Shown in pieces: positions 20,648 through 29,035 of a stretch of 29,487 bases of DNA (position 1 is its first letter; every line of letters begins with the position of its first letter). Source of the DNA: Bordetella parapertussis (GTDB lineage Bacteria > Pseudomonadota > Gammaproteobacteria > Burkholderiales > SG8-41); the NCBI GenBank assembly GCA_945870465.1, contig CAMBSS010000033.1:1-29487 (forward strand), read 5' to 3'. Position numbers and translations under genes: made by a program. Below the pieces are notes generated by a model. That model was not told where the DNA came from and did not search any database. It was given only the letters and a program-made list of their open reading frames with translations.

Positions 20648-22207
20648 CTAGATGTGGGATTCCTGATAGTCGAGGTCTTCCTCGATGTGATGCAGGATAT
20701 CGTCGCTGATCTGGCTCTCGCGCCAGATGCGGATCAGTTCCCGCCGCTCGGCCTGGATCGCCGCCTGGCGCAGCCGTCGCGCCAACTCGCTGTCGCCCTC
20801 CACCGCCGGCCCGTCGGCGAACGCGCGCTCGATTTTGTCGGCGAATTCGGCGCGCACGCGCGCGGCGAGCTCTGCCGACATGCGTTCACGCTGTGCGAGT
20901 TCGTCGATGGCGGCCAGTGCCGCCGCGCCCAGCGCAATGCGCGCGCGCTGGTGCTCGTCATGCAAACTCCAGTCCGCGCCGACTTTCAGACGGCGTATCA
21001 GCGGCGGCAGGCTCAACCCCTGCACCACCAGCGTCACCGCGATGACCACGAAAGTCAGAAAAATAATGAGGTCGCGTTGCGGAAACGGCTCGCCGTTCAT
21101 CAGCACGACGGGCAATGCAAGGGCAGCCGCCAGCGATACGATGCCGCGCATACCGCACCAGCTCATGATGAATACCTCGCCCTCGGCCGGCGCCGGCTCG
21201 CGCTCACGCAGCGCCGAACTCATCGCGCGCGGCAGATAGGTCGCCGGATAGACCCAGGCGAAGCGCACGGTTATTGCAACCACGCTGATGAACACGCCAT
21301 AAAGGCATAGCTGGGCCGCCGAATATCCCGACAGCCGCGCGACGACCTCCGAGAGCTGGATGCCGATCAGCATGAAAATCAGGCTGTTCAACAGGAACAC
21401 CAGCATGTTCCACACGGGGCGCGCAATGATGCGCATTTCAGCCGACACGATTTCAGGCGCGTAGCGGCCGCGCACCATGCCCGCCGCGACGACTGCGAGC
21501 ACGCCCGAGACATGCACCGACTCGGCGAAGATATACGCGACATACGGCACCGCCAGCGTCATCAGCACTTCGATGAAGGTATCGCCCAGGCGGCGGTGCA
21601 CCGCGACGAACAGGCGTCCCAGCAGCACGCCGGCAAGGATGCCGCCTGCCGCCACGCCGACGAACTGCACGCTGGCGTCGACCAGCGAAAATGCACCGGT
21701 CAACACCGCTGCCACCGCAAACTTGTAGATCACCAGACCCGATGCGTCGTTGACCAGGCTCTCGCCCTCGAGCACGAAGACCACGCGGCGCGGAATATTG
21801 AGCCGCGACAGAATTGCCGTGGCCGCCACCGCATCGTGCGGCGAGACGATCGCGCCGAGCACGAAGGCCGCACCCCACGGACACTCGGGAATCAGCATCT
21901 TGAGTGCCGCACCGACCGCGAGGGTCGTAACGATTACCAGTCCGATCGCCAGCAACCCGATGGAACGGATGTTCGCCTTGAAGTCGCGCCACGACGTCAA
22001 CAAAGCCGCCTGGTACAGGATGGGCGGCAGCACCAGCACAAGGATGAACTGCGGATCGAACGGAAAATGCGGCAGGTTGGGCACGAAGCTCAGCGCGCCG
22101 CCGCCGATCACCAGCGCAATTGGATAGGGAAAATTGAAATGCCGCGCGACCCAGCCCAAAGCAACCGCGCACAGCAACAAGAACAATACGATTTGCAACA
22201 ATTCCAT
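20648..22207 (-). CDS. CPA1-family Na+/H+ antiporter (NhaP-like)
   Basis: A 519-residue integral membrane antiporter exchanging Na+ (or K+) for H+ across the inner membrane, for pH and salt homeostasis. About 12 hydrophobic helices occupy residues 1-400. Family motifs include LGAIVSPHDAVAATAI and FVLEGESLVNDASGLV, with the Asn-Asp pair of the ion site; later come V-S-G-V-L-A-V-V-A-A-G and a Met-Arg-Gly motif in W-C-G-M-R-G-I-V-S-L-A-A-A-L-A-L-P. A charged cytoplasmic tail of about 100 residues follows, rich in Arg/Glu/Ala and probably helical; it ends in I-E-E-D-L-D-Y-Q-E-S-H-I. ATG 22207 starts directly before the first helix; an ATG eight codons upstream (22231) is the alternative. It is convergent with the broken Bug gene. 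Confidence 0.9.
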   Translation of the reverse strand: MELLQIVLFLLLCAVALGWVARHFNFPYPIALVIGGGALSFVPNLPHFPFDPQFILVLVLPPILYQAALLTSWRDFKANIRSIGLLAIGLVIVTTLAVGAALKMLIPECPWGAAFVLGAIVSPHDAVAATAILSRLNIPRRVVFVLEGESLVNDASGLVIYKFAVAAVLTGAFSLVDASVQFVGVAAGGILAGVLLGRLFVAVHRRLGDTFIEVLMTLAVPYVAYIFAESVHVSGVLAVVAAGMVRGRYAPEIVSAEMRIIARPVWNMLVFLLNSLIFMLIGIQLSEVVARLSGYSAAQLCLYGVFISVVAITVRFAWVYPATYLPRAMSSALREREPAPAEGEVFIMSWCGMRGIVSLAAALALPVVLMNGEPFPQRDLIIFLTFVVIAVTLVVQGLSLPPLIRRLKVGADWSLHDEHQRARIALGAAALAAIDELAQRERMSAELAARVRAEFADKIERAFADGPAVEGDSELARRLRQAAIQAERRELIRIWRESQISDDILHHIEEDLDYQESHI

Positions 22208-22405
22208 TGCCGCTTTTCCAGGGAGCACCACTGCAACGAATTCCGGACTTCAACCGGACGCAGTTCGCGCGTCAAAACCGCGTGTAATGGCTGCAAATAG
22301 CGGACGGCGAAAGTGTAGCGCTATCGCGCCGGCTTACGCGCACGCGATTCCCGCGGCAGGGCCATTGCGCTATGATGGCATCGTCATTTCACGCGGGAGA
22401 CGGTC

Positions 22406-22828
22406 ATGCGCTCATTGCTCATTCTGGTTTTGGCACTACTGCTATCAGGCTGCGCCTACAAATCCACCGACTTTTCCCAGCTGCAGATGCAAGAACGCGG
22501 CAGCGGCGACGTCTATTACGGCGTCGTCACGCGCACCTACGCCCCCGGCGTATTGACCATTACGGTCGATATCGACCGCCGCATTTACCGCGGAAATTAC
22601 GAGCTGACGGCGCCGAACACAACATTCGGGTTCGCGCGGCTTTACGACCGCAGCGAAAGCACCACCGGCGCGGCATCTGCGCTGGCCAATACCACCTACG
22701 GCATCGCGATCCTGTCGTCCACCGACAAACGCGTCCTGCGCTGCGACTTTACGAGCGGCGACAACAACAATGGGCGCGGGATTTGCGTCGAAGATGGCGG
22801 CCGCGTCTACATCGTCGCTTTAAGCTAG
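22406..22828 (+). CDS. Small putative lipoprotein of unknown function
   Basis: A 140-residue protein with a lipoprotein signal peptide (MRSLLILVLALLLSGC, lipid-modified Cys16 in the lipobox LSGC). The mature part is predicted to be mostly beta strand: VYYGVVTRTYAPGVLTITVD, then I-Y-R-G-N-Y-E-L and a C-terminal D-G-G-R-V-Y-I-V-A. Two more Cys (in L-R-C-D-F and G-I-C-V-E) could form a periplasmic disulfide. I do not recognise a named family. GGGAGA lies eight bases before the start. It is divergent from the antiporter gene, with about 200 bases between the starts. Confidence 0.75.
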   Translation: MRSLLILVLALLLSGCAYKSTDFSQLQMQERGSGDVYYGVVTRTYAPGVLTITVDIDRRIYRGNYELTAPNTTFGFARLYDRSESTTGAASALANTTYGIAILSSTDKRVLRCDFTSGDNNNGRGICVEDGGRVYIVALS

Positions 22829-23095
22829 GCGGGTTGCGCATACCGCGCGCAGCCCGGCTGCCGCTTTATTTCGCCGCGGCCGTCTGCATGCCTTTGAACG
22901 CCAATTTCTGCACGCGCTTGCCGTCCTGCACTTCGGTGCCTTAGCAGCTGCATTGTCCATTCACGTTCAGCCGTAGCCGGTTTATCGCGCCATCCAGCGG
23001 CGTGATGCCAGCCACGCGGCACCCCTTACGGTTCTGGCACAATCGGGGCTGCATCGGCATCACCACAAAACAACAGGCCAAAGGGGAAGCAGTCA
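22829..23095. other. Intergenic stretch, possible degraded gene remnant on the minus strand
   Basis: No intact gene is visible. On the minus strand a short frame reads R-L-R-L-N-V-N-G-Q-C-S-C then a stop, then G-T-E-V-Q-D-G-K-R-V-Q-K-L-A-F. The first part vaguely resembles the N-terminus of 2Fe-2S subunits of molybdenum hydroxylases and the second the C-terminus of the large subunit. Too short to assign; it could be chance. Confidence 0.2.
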
Positions 23096-23920
23096 ATGAG
23101 TGAGCAGCACACAGGCACTTCGTTCGGCATAGCAAACCGGGTTGCGGTAGTGTCCGGCGGCAACCGGAATATCGGGCGCAGCATAGTCCTGACGCTGGCA
23201 AAAGAAGGCGCGAAGCCCGTCATTCTTTACCGCGATGGCGCCGACGAAGCGAACAAGGTCTGCGCGGAAGTCGCCGCACTCGGCATCAAGGCAGCCATGT
23301 ACAAGGCGGACCTTGCAGACACCGCGAGCCTCGCGCCGCTGGTAAAGAAAATCGAGCAGGAGCAAGGCGGCATCGACATCCTGATCAACAACGCCGCGAT
23401 CCGTCCGAACACCAAGATCTCGAAAATCACACTCGAAGAGTGGGACCTCGTCTTCAACACCAATCTGAAAGCGCCGTTTTTTCTCAGCCAGGCCGTGTTG
23501 CCCGGCATGATCGCACGCAAGTGGGGACGCATCATCAATATCGGCGGCACTGATGCCTACTGGGGCAAAGTCAGGCGCGCGCATGGCGTCAGCGCCAAGC
23601 TTGGACTGGTGGGCCTCACACGCGCGATGGCGCTGGAAGTCGCGCGCTTCGGGGTCACCATCAACGTCGTCATCCCCGGCACCATAGACACGCAACGCCC
23701 GCATCCCGAGTGGTATCCGGAACTCAAAACCGGCTATGCCGAACGCCTCGAACGCATCCCGATGGCGCGACTCGGCGACACCCAGCAGGTCGCCAACGCC
23801 TGCCTCTTCCTGGCGAGCGATCTCGCTTCCTTCACCACCGCGCAGGAATTGTTCGCGAGCGGCGGCGCGGTCCCGCTGGTGCGGCAGACGCTCGACGAAT
23901 ATGGCGCCGACGAATTCTAG
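23096..23920 (+). CDS. Short-chain dehydrogenase/reductase family protein with atypical active site
   Basis: A 274-residue protein of the SDR fold. The cofactor loop V-S-G-G-N-R-N-I-G (19-27) replaces the usual TGxxxGIG; INNAA (97-101) and a G-D-T-Q-Q-V-A-N-A-C-L-F-L-A-S-D segment are normal. The catalytic positions are not. Where classical SDRs have N-I-S-S, this reads NIGG (148-151). Where they have Y-x-x-x-K, it reads H-G-V-S-A-K (163-168), giving Gly at the Tyr position and Lys168 retained. So two of the four tetrad residues appear lost, though a Tyr-Trp-Gly-Lys lies close by (154-157). It may bind a nucleotide without classical ketone reduction. AGGGGAAG precedes ATG 23096. The next gene starts one base after its stop. 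Confidence 0.85.
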   Translation: MSEQHTGTSFGIANRVAVVSGGNRNIGRSIVLTLAKEGAKPVILYRDGADEANKVCAEVAALGIKAAMYKADLADTASLAPLVKKIEQEQGGIDILINNAAIRPNTKISKITLEEWDLVFNTNLKAPFFLSQAVLPGMIARKWGRIINIGGTDAYWGKVRRAHGVSAKLGLVGLTRAMALEVARFGVTINVVIPGTIDTQRPHPEWYPELKTGYAERLERIPMARLGDTQQVANACLFLASDLASFTTAQELFASGGAVPLVRQTLDEYGADEF

Positions 23921-23921
23921 G

Positions 23922-24959
23922 ATGCCGGTCACAGGAAAAACAATTGCCGTGCTGGGCGCCGGCGCGATCGGCAGCAGCATAGCCGCCGATTTGACGCAGG
24001 CGGGCCTCGACGTCACCGTCATCGATCAGTGGCCTGCGCACGTCGAGGCGATGCAAGCTGCCGGACTGCGCGTCACCATGACGGACAACGACGTGCAGAC
24101 AGCGGTGCGCGCGCTGCATCTGTGTGATCTGGCATCGACCGCTCTCGAATTCGACATCGTGTTTCTCGCCGTCAAATCGAACGATCACCGCTGGATGGCG
24201 GAATACATCAAACCGCGCCTCAAACCGGACGGCATCTTGGTCGGCACGCAAAACGGCATGAACGACGACTCGATAGCAGAGATCATCGGCCGCGGGCGCA
24301 CGCTCGGCTGCGTGGTCGAACTGCAGGCCGAACTCTTTACGCCCGGTCTCATTAAACGCAACACCACGCGACAAGGCAGCTGGTTCTCGGTGGGCGAACT
24401 CGACGGCGCGTACACGCCGCGCGTGCGCGAGATCGAAACGATCATGCGCAACGTGGGCAAGGTCGAGGTCACCAACAACATTTATGGCGCGAAATGGACC
24501 AAGCTCATCGCCAATACCATGACGATGGGGCCGTTCGGCCTGCTGGGCCTGCGGAATTTCGAGGCGGCGGCGCTACCCGGCATGCTCGATATTTCGCTCA
24601 GGCTCGGCAAGGAATCGCTGGCGGTTGGCGCCGCGCTCGGCTATCGCATGGAGCCGCTGTTCGGGCTGCGCGCCGACGAATTCGCCGGCTCCAGCGATGA
24701 AAATCTGGTGACGACCATGGAAACGCTGATGAGCCACGTCGGCGGCGGACGCACAGCGCCGATTCACGATCACATCAAGGGCCGCGCGAGCGAGATCGAA
24801 TTCATCAGCGGCGTGGTATCGCGCAAAGGCCGGGAACTCGGCATCGCCACGCCGCTGAATGATGCGGTCGTCGAAATCGACCGTCAGATCAACCGCGGCG
24901 AGATCAAAATGGAGCGCGCGAACTTCGAGCTCCTAAAAAAACCCTCGCAAGCGGCCTAG
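23922..24959 (+). CDS. Ketopantoate reductase-family (ApbA/PanE-like) oxidoreductase
   Basis: A 345-residue NADPH-dependent dehydrogenase-like protein. The Rossmann motif IAVLGAGAIGSSIAADL is at residues 8-24, followed by V-T-V-I-D as the second strand; FLAVKSNDHRWM and G-T-Q-N-G-M-N are the family's substrate-side motifs (V-K-x and Q-N-G). The C-terminal helical domain has W-T-K-L-I-A-N (family Lys/Asn positions) and ends T-P-L-N-D-A-V-V-E. True PanE reduces 2-dehydropantoate to pantoate; this is longer than PanE and adjoins an SDR gene by one base, so a different catabolic 2-oxo or 2-hydroxy acid is more likely (inference). The start at 23922 is fixed by the upstream stop and the Rossmann motif. 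A terminator-like hairpin follows it directly. Confidence 0.86.
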   Translation: MPVTGKTIAVLGAGAIGSSIAADLTQAGLDVTVIDQWPAHVEAMQAAGLRVTMTDNDVQTAVRALHLCDLASTALEFDIVFLAVKSNDHRWMAEYIKPRLKPDGILVGTQNGMNDDSIAEIIGRGRTLGCVVELQAELFTPGLIKRNTTRQGSWFSVGELDGAYTPRVREIETIMRNVGKVEVTNNIYGAKWTKLIANTMTMGPFGLLGLRNFEAAALPGMLDISLRLGKESLAVGAALGYRMEPLFGLRADEFAGSSDENLVTTMETLMSHVGGGRTAPIHDHIKGRASEIEFISGVVSRKGRELGIATPLNDAVVEIDRQINRGEIKMERANFELLKKPSQAA

Positions 24960-24997
24960 CCTGCCAACATATTGTCGACGGTGGCGCAGGTTTTTTT
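24960..24997 (+). terminator. Rho-independent terminator after the SDR/reductase pair
   Basis: CCTGC (24960-24964) pairs with GCAGG (24986-24990), with possible further pairing of nearby CCAAC and GTGG, and is followed at once by seven T (24991-24997). It lies directly after the reductase stop. Confidence 0.55.
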
Positions 24998-25180
24998 GCT
25001 GCACGCAGTTTTGCGCCGGGCCATTACGGAGATCGACGGCGCAATTCTAAAATCGGGCACATCATGGCAAACGCGTGCAGCGATGACCGCTATTACTTGA
25101 TCACGCGGCAAACGCACGCGATAAGATTTTCGCGAGCGGCTGCGCGGCCGCGGGGTTCATGGGTCAACGAGTGCCGCGCG

Positions 25181-26248
25181 TTAGCGCGCCGCGGTCGTTT
25201 CGCGGCATTGCGCCCCCGCTTTTGCGTCCGCCACGCCGAATACGATCATCGCAGCGCAGGCCGAACTGAACATCGCTCTTTGGTCGTGGCCGACGCCAAT
25301 CACTTCGAAGGAGCGGTGTTTGTTCTCGATCCCCCGCGCAGCAGCGAGCATTCGTTCATGGCGAAGATAGGCACGGCCGCGTTCGAGCCGGTTGCTTCCC
25401 TGCGCGTGCGCAGCACAGGACTTGTCGAGCGCCGGATGATTGGGATCGGTATCCTCTGTCCCGAACAGATACACGACGTTGCGCGCCATGTAACGTCGAT
25501 ACGCATCGGCGGGCGCAACGTTGGCGCCGTAGCGGACCATCTTGTCGAACCCGTAGCGCTGATCATTGTATTTCGGGCACTGCGCCGCATCGTAGGTAGC
25601 GAAACCGTCGCCCTGCGGCCGCTCGGCGGTGAAATAGAGATACGCCGAACCATTCGCAACAACGTAACGCATATCAATGCCGGCGGCGCGCACCTTCTCG
25701 TCGACGCGGTTGAGGACGGCCAACTGCTGCACCACCACCGCGCCTCCGGAGTGGCCCGCCATCACGATCGTCCGCAGGGCCGGAAAGCGCCGGCGGTCGC
25801 TCATCAACTCGAGCAGATCGTCGTACACCTGGAACGAACTTACGCTGAACGGCGGCTCGACAGCATCCTCGCCGCCCGCAAAACCCGCGGTGCCCCACGC
25901 AGGCAGTTCCGGCGCGCGGGCTTTGGCGGTCTGCGCCGGCGTGAAGAACTCCGGCGCAAGGAGCAAACTCTCGGCGGGATCGATGTGATACGCCTTCAGC
26001 AATTCCGCGGCCGCCAGAAAATAGGCATCCCCGTCGCGGGCTCGTCCGTGCTGGATCATCAGCACTCGCCTGATGTGTGTCATGTCGCCATCGAGCGGGT
26101 GATTGCTGTAGACAGGAAACGGATACGCATTCCCAGGCCGCCCCAACTGGATTACCTGCCACGCCGGCGCGTCTGCGATCCCGTTCGCGGCTTGAGCGTC
26201 TGCGGCGCAAAGCAGCAGGACAAACGCCGCTGCAAGTGCGGGTCTCAT
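25181..26248 (-). CDS. Exported alpha/beta hydrolase
   Basis: A 355-residue secreted hydrolase. The signal peptide MRPALAAAFVLLLCAADAQA ends at about residue 20-21. The nucleophile elbow is A-G-H-S-G-G (GHSGG, Ser167), typical of secreted lipase- or depolymerase-like proteins. The acid lies in G-T-E-D-T-D, and the catalytic His in V-I-G-V-G-H-D near the C-terminus, so the triad is complete. Several Cys (A-Q-C-P-K, K-S-C-A-A, S-A-C-A-A, A-Q-C-R) could form disulfides. The substrate is not readable; esters or polyesters are likely. ATG 26248 is preferred over a TTG three codons upstream. It lies 102 bases after a Bug receptor gene on the same strand, suggesting breakdown outside the cytoplasm followed by capture of the product (inference). 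Confidence 0.82.
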   Translation of the reverse strand: MRPALAAAFVLLLCAADAQAANGIADAPAWQVIQLGRPGNAYPFPVYSNHPLDGDMTHIRRVLMIQHGRARDGDAYFLAAAELLKAYHIDPAESLLLAPEFFTPAQTAKARAPELPAWGTAGFAGGEDAVEPPFSVSSFQVYDDLLELMSDRRRFPALRTIVMAGHSGGAVVVQQLAVLNRVDEKVRAAGIDMRYVVANGSAYLYFTAERPQGDGFATYDAAQCPKYNDQRYGFDKMVRYGANVAPADAYRRYMARNVVYLFGTEDTDPNHPALDKSCAAHAQGSNRLERGRAYLRHERMLAAARGIENKHRSFEVIGVGHDQRAMFSSACAAMIVFGVADAKAGAQCRETTAAR

Positions 26249-26350
26249 GAAAGGCAATCCAATCGGGATGCGGGTTGCCTGTGCAGACCAGCCATCGATT
26301 GCGGTCGCGCAAATCCGCGCGGCAGCGCGTCGAACTGCGGCGAAGTCGAC

Positions 26351-27331
26351 CTATTTCGCATTCGCTTCCGTGCGCTTGACCACGTCGGCCCACTTCACCG
26401 TCTCGCGGCGGATCAATGCAGAAAATTCTTCCGGTGTGCTGGCGCGGGGTTCGGCGCCGAGCGGCGCGTAGCTGTCTTTGACGAACTGCGAGGCCGCCGC
26501 CGTTCGCATCTCCAGACTCAGCCTGGCGACAATCGCCGCAGGCACACGCGCCGGCGCGATCAGGCCGCCCCAGGTCGTCACTTCGTAGCCGGCCACGCCG
26601 GATTCCGCGACCGTTGGCAAAGCGGGGAATGACGCCACTCGCCCCGCCCCGGTGACGGCAAGCCCGCGCAGCTTGCCCGATCTCACAAAAGGCGACACGC
26701 CGTTGATGGGGTCGAATATCAGCTGCACTTGCCCGGCGATGGTATCGATGGCGGCCTGCGCACCGCCTTTGTAAGGGATGTGCTCGATTCGCGTCTTCGT
26801 CATAATCTTGAACAACTCACCGGCGAGGTAACCAATCGTCCCGGTCCCCGCCGATCCATTGCTCAGTTGCCCCGGTCGCGATTTTGCCAGCGTAACAAGG
26901 TCCTTCACCGTTTTTGCCGGCAGCGTAGGCGACACGGCCAACATGAGCGGTGCATCGATTGCTTGCGAGATCGGCGCAAAATCCCGATCGACGTCGTAAG
27001 GCAGCTTCTCGGAGACGCTGCGGTTGATGGCAAGCGGACCTGCGCCGGCATAGGCGACCGTGTATCCGTTGGGTGCGGCCCGCGCCAGAATTTCCAGACC
27101 GATGGCGCCGCCGGCTCCCGGCCGGTTGTCGGGAACGACTTGCTGACCGAGCTGCTTGCTCAGCGCAATGGCATAAATGCGTCCCGACGTGTCGGTCGCA
27201 CTGCCCGATGCAAAAGGAATAATCAAGCGAATCGGCGCATCCGGGTATTCCGCAAGCGCGGCGTTCGGCATGATCAACTGGCCGCATGCAAATAAAGCAA
27301 CAGCAACGATCGGGGAATTCATTTTCAGCAT
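26351..27331 (-). CDS. Bug/TctC-family receptor
   Basis: A 326-residue exported receptor: signal peptide ending at about P-N-A-A-L-A-E, then Y-P-D-A-P-I-R-L-I-I-P-F-A-S-G-S-A-T-D, DNRPGAGGAIG, A-P-N-G-Y-T, IEHIPYKGGAQAAID and VAESGVAGYEVTTWGG. The order and length are typical of Bug proteins. P-F-A-S-G-S-A-T-D replaces the common P-x-x-P-G-G-x-x-D, so Ser stands at two ligand-loop positions normally held by Gly, which may alter ligand choice. Two starts lie close together: ATG 27331 has AAGGA six bases upstream; ATG 27337 is almost on top of that site and is less likely. It may be cotranscribed with the exported hydrolase downstream. Confidence 0.9.
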   Translation of the reverse strand: MLKMNSPIVAVALFACGQLIMPNAALAEYPDAPIRLIIPFASGSATDTSGRIYAIALSKQLGQQVVPDNRPGAGGAIGLEILARAAPNGYTVAYAGAGPLAINRSVSEKLPYDVDRDFAPISQAIDAPLMLAVSPTLPAKTVKDLVTLAKSRPGQLSNGSAGTGTIGYLAGELFKIMTKTRIEHIPYKGGAQAAIDTIAGQVQLIFDPINGVSPFVRSGKLRGLAVTGAGRVASFPALPTVAESGVAGYEVTTWGGLIAPARVPAAIVARLSLEMRTAAASQFVKDSYAPLGAEPRASTPEEFSALIRRETVKWADVVKRTEANAK

Positions 27332-27429
27332 CGCCATTCCTTCGTGATCGGGTAAAAGTTCATTTTAACCAGCCTCGGGCCTGATGTCCGCACGTGGCTC
27401 GAAGCGGTGTTGCCCAATTGATCCGTCGT

Positions 27430-27879
27430 TTATTTCCTTTTCTTGTACTCGGCGACCTCGTGCGCGAGGTCTTTGTATTCTTCGCAGTTCCTGCCGCAGA
27501 TGCGCTCGAACGAAGCCAGGTGCTGCTCGGCCATCGCCAGGTTGTTGGTCAGCAGATAGGCTTCACCCACATATTCGTGCGCGCCTTTGTGATTGGGGTC
27601 GGCCTGCAGGGCAAGCTTGTAATTTTTGAACGCTTCGTCGTAATTGCCGAGGTTGCGATTGGCGTAACCAAGCATGTTGTAGACGTCGGCATCGGGCTTG
27701 ACCGAGCGCAGGCGGCTGATCACCGTCTTCCAGTCCTTGGCCTTCAGGGCCTTTTCGGCAGCGACGAAATTCGCGTCCACTGCATTGGACGGCGACGGGC
27801 TCGGACTCGCGTCGGCACCCGCGGGCACCGGGGCCAGTATTGCGCATATCACCAGCAACGCTCGCACATTGAATGTCAT
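27430..27879 (-). CDS. Exported tetratricopeptide-repeat protein
   Basis: A 149-residue protein with a signal peptide (MTFNVRALLVICAILAPVPA) and a short Ser/Pro-rich linker. At least two TPR units follow from about residue 36 to 125: D-V-Y-N-M-L-G-Y-A-N-R-N-L-G-N-Y-D-E-A, then A-L-Q-A-D-P-N-H-K-G-A-H-E-Y-V-G-E-A-Y-L. The C-terminus holds a conserved-looking C-G-R-N-C-E-E-Y pair of Cys. TPR modules mediate protein contacts; as a periplasmic protein it may act in envelope assembly, but no partner is visible. GGGGAGG six bases upstream fixes the start. It is divergent from the Bug gene to its right, with 156 bases between the starts. Confidence 0.82.
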   Translation of the reverse strand: MTFNVRALLVICAILAPVPAGADASPSPSPSNAVDANFVAAEKALKAKDWKTVISRLRSVKPDADVYNMLGYANRNLGNYDEAFKNYKLALQADPNHKGAHEYVGEAYLLTNNLAMAEQHLASFERICGRNCEEYKDLAHEVAEYKKRK

Positions 27880-28035
27880 GGCTTGCCTCCCCTGGAAATT
27901 TAAACGCTATGCAATGTAAACGGACTGGGAGACGATTTTATTCCCCCGCCGCCAGGCGGCCGGGAATACACCGCATACGCCGTGCTATATTCTGCCGCAA
28001 TAAAAGGTTCATGTGTTTTTGGAGGAGAAAGACGA

Positions 28036-29022
28036 ATGCGGCAGGCCGTTCGACATCCGGCATGGTTTTTTACGTCGCTTGGCTGTGCGTTGCTGGGCAT
28101 TACCGGCCATACACACGCGCAGGGATTCCCGGCGTGCAAAACCCTGCGCCTGGTCATCGCGTATCCCGCGGGCGGACCGACCGACACGCAGGGTCGTATC
28201 ATCGCGCAAAAATTCGGCGAGAAACTGGCGCAGAACGTGATTGTCGAAAACCGCGGTGGCGGCGGCACGGTGATTGCGACTGCCTACGTCGCCAAAGCGC
28301 CGCCCGACGGCTGTACGCTGTTGCTCACCGCTGCCCCCTTCGCACTGAACCCCATCGTCATGACCAACCTGCCCTATGACACGGCGAAAGACCTCGCGCC
28401 GGTCACGCAAACCGCGCGCTTTCCGCAAATGCTCGTGGTGCACCCGGTGCTGCCGGTAAAAACCGTCAGGGATTTCGTCGCTCTCGCCGTCTCCCACCCG
28501 GGAAAAATCAGCTACGCATCGTCAGGCAATCTGGGAACCGGCCATCTGGCGGGCGAACTGCTGAGCAGCATGTCCGGCGTCAACCTGCTGCACATTCCCT
28601 ATAAAGGCAGCGCGCCGGCGCATCCCGATGTGATATCCGGACGGGTGCCTGCCATGTTCGACAGCATAGGCAGCGTCGGCAGCCACGTAGCCGTGGGCAA
28701 GCTGCGCGCCATCGCGGTGACCACGACCACGCGCAGCGCGCAACTGCCGGACGTTCCGACCGTCGCCGAATCGGGTTTTCCGGGTTACGAAGTTTCGGCA
28801 TGGCAGGGCATGGTTACCACCGGCGGCACACCCAAGGAGACAGTCGCGAGGCTCGCCGCCGAAATCAGTGCGGTGCTTGCCCAGAAGGATTTGCGCGAAC
28901 GCTTTGCCGTACTGTCCGCCGATCTGGTCGGCGGGCCGCCGGAACAGTTCGAAGCCTTCCTGCGCGCGGAAGCAACGCGCTGGAGCAAGGTCATACGCGA
29001 ACGCAACATCAAAGGTGAATAG
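28036..29022 (+). CDS. Bug/TctC-family receptor
   Basis: A 328-residue receptor with signal peptide MRQAVRHPAWFFTSLGCALL and more, cleaved near H-T-H-A-Q. The mature part starts G-F-P-A-C-K-T-L-R-L-V-I-A-Y-P-A-G-G-P-T-D, then VIVENRGGGGTVIA, A-P-P-D-G-C-T, LLHIPYKGSAPA, VPTVAESGFPGYEVSAWQG. Two Cys, in P-A-C-K and D-G-C-T, could form a disulfide in the periplasm. ATG 28036 has GGAGGAG eight bases upstream, a strong site, and directly starts a signal peptide; the frame stays open another 18 codons upstream. It is convergent with another Bug gene, 13 bases between the two stops. Confidence 0.92.
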   Translation: MRQAVRHPAWFFTSLGCALLGITGHTHAQGFPACKTLRLVIAYPAGGPTDTQGRIIAQKFGEKLAQNVIVENRGGGGTVIATAYVAKAPPDGCTLLLTAAPFALNPIVMTNLPYDTAKDLAPVTQTARFPQMLVVHPVLPVKTVRDFVALAVSHPGKISYASSGNLGTGHLAGELLSSMSGVNLLHIPYKGSAPAHPDVISGRVPAMFDSIGSVGSHVAVGKLRAIAVTTTTRSAQLPDVPTVAESGFPGYEVSAWQGMVTTGGTPKETVARLAAEISAVLAQKDLRERFAVLSADLVGGPPEQFEAFLRAEATRWSKVIRERNIKGE

Positions 29023-29035
29023 ACAGCACTTCCAG

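Noticed and set aside
26253..26279. Inverted repeat GGCAATCC ... GGGTTGCC between the Bug gene and the exported hydrolase
   Set aside because: It has one mismatch, no T tract and no clear role; it may be chance.
25064..26632. Plus-strand open frame of 522 codons opposite the exported hydrolase and a Bug gene
   Set aside because: It runs antisense across two confidently identified genes and shows no recognisable domain.
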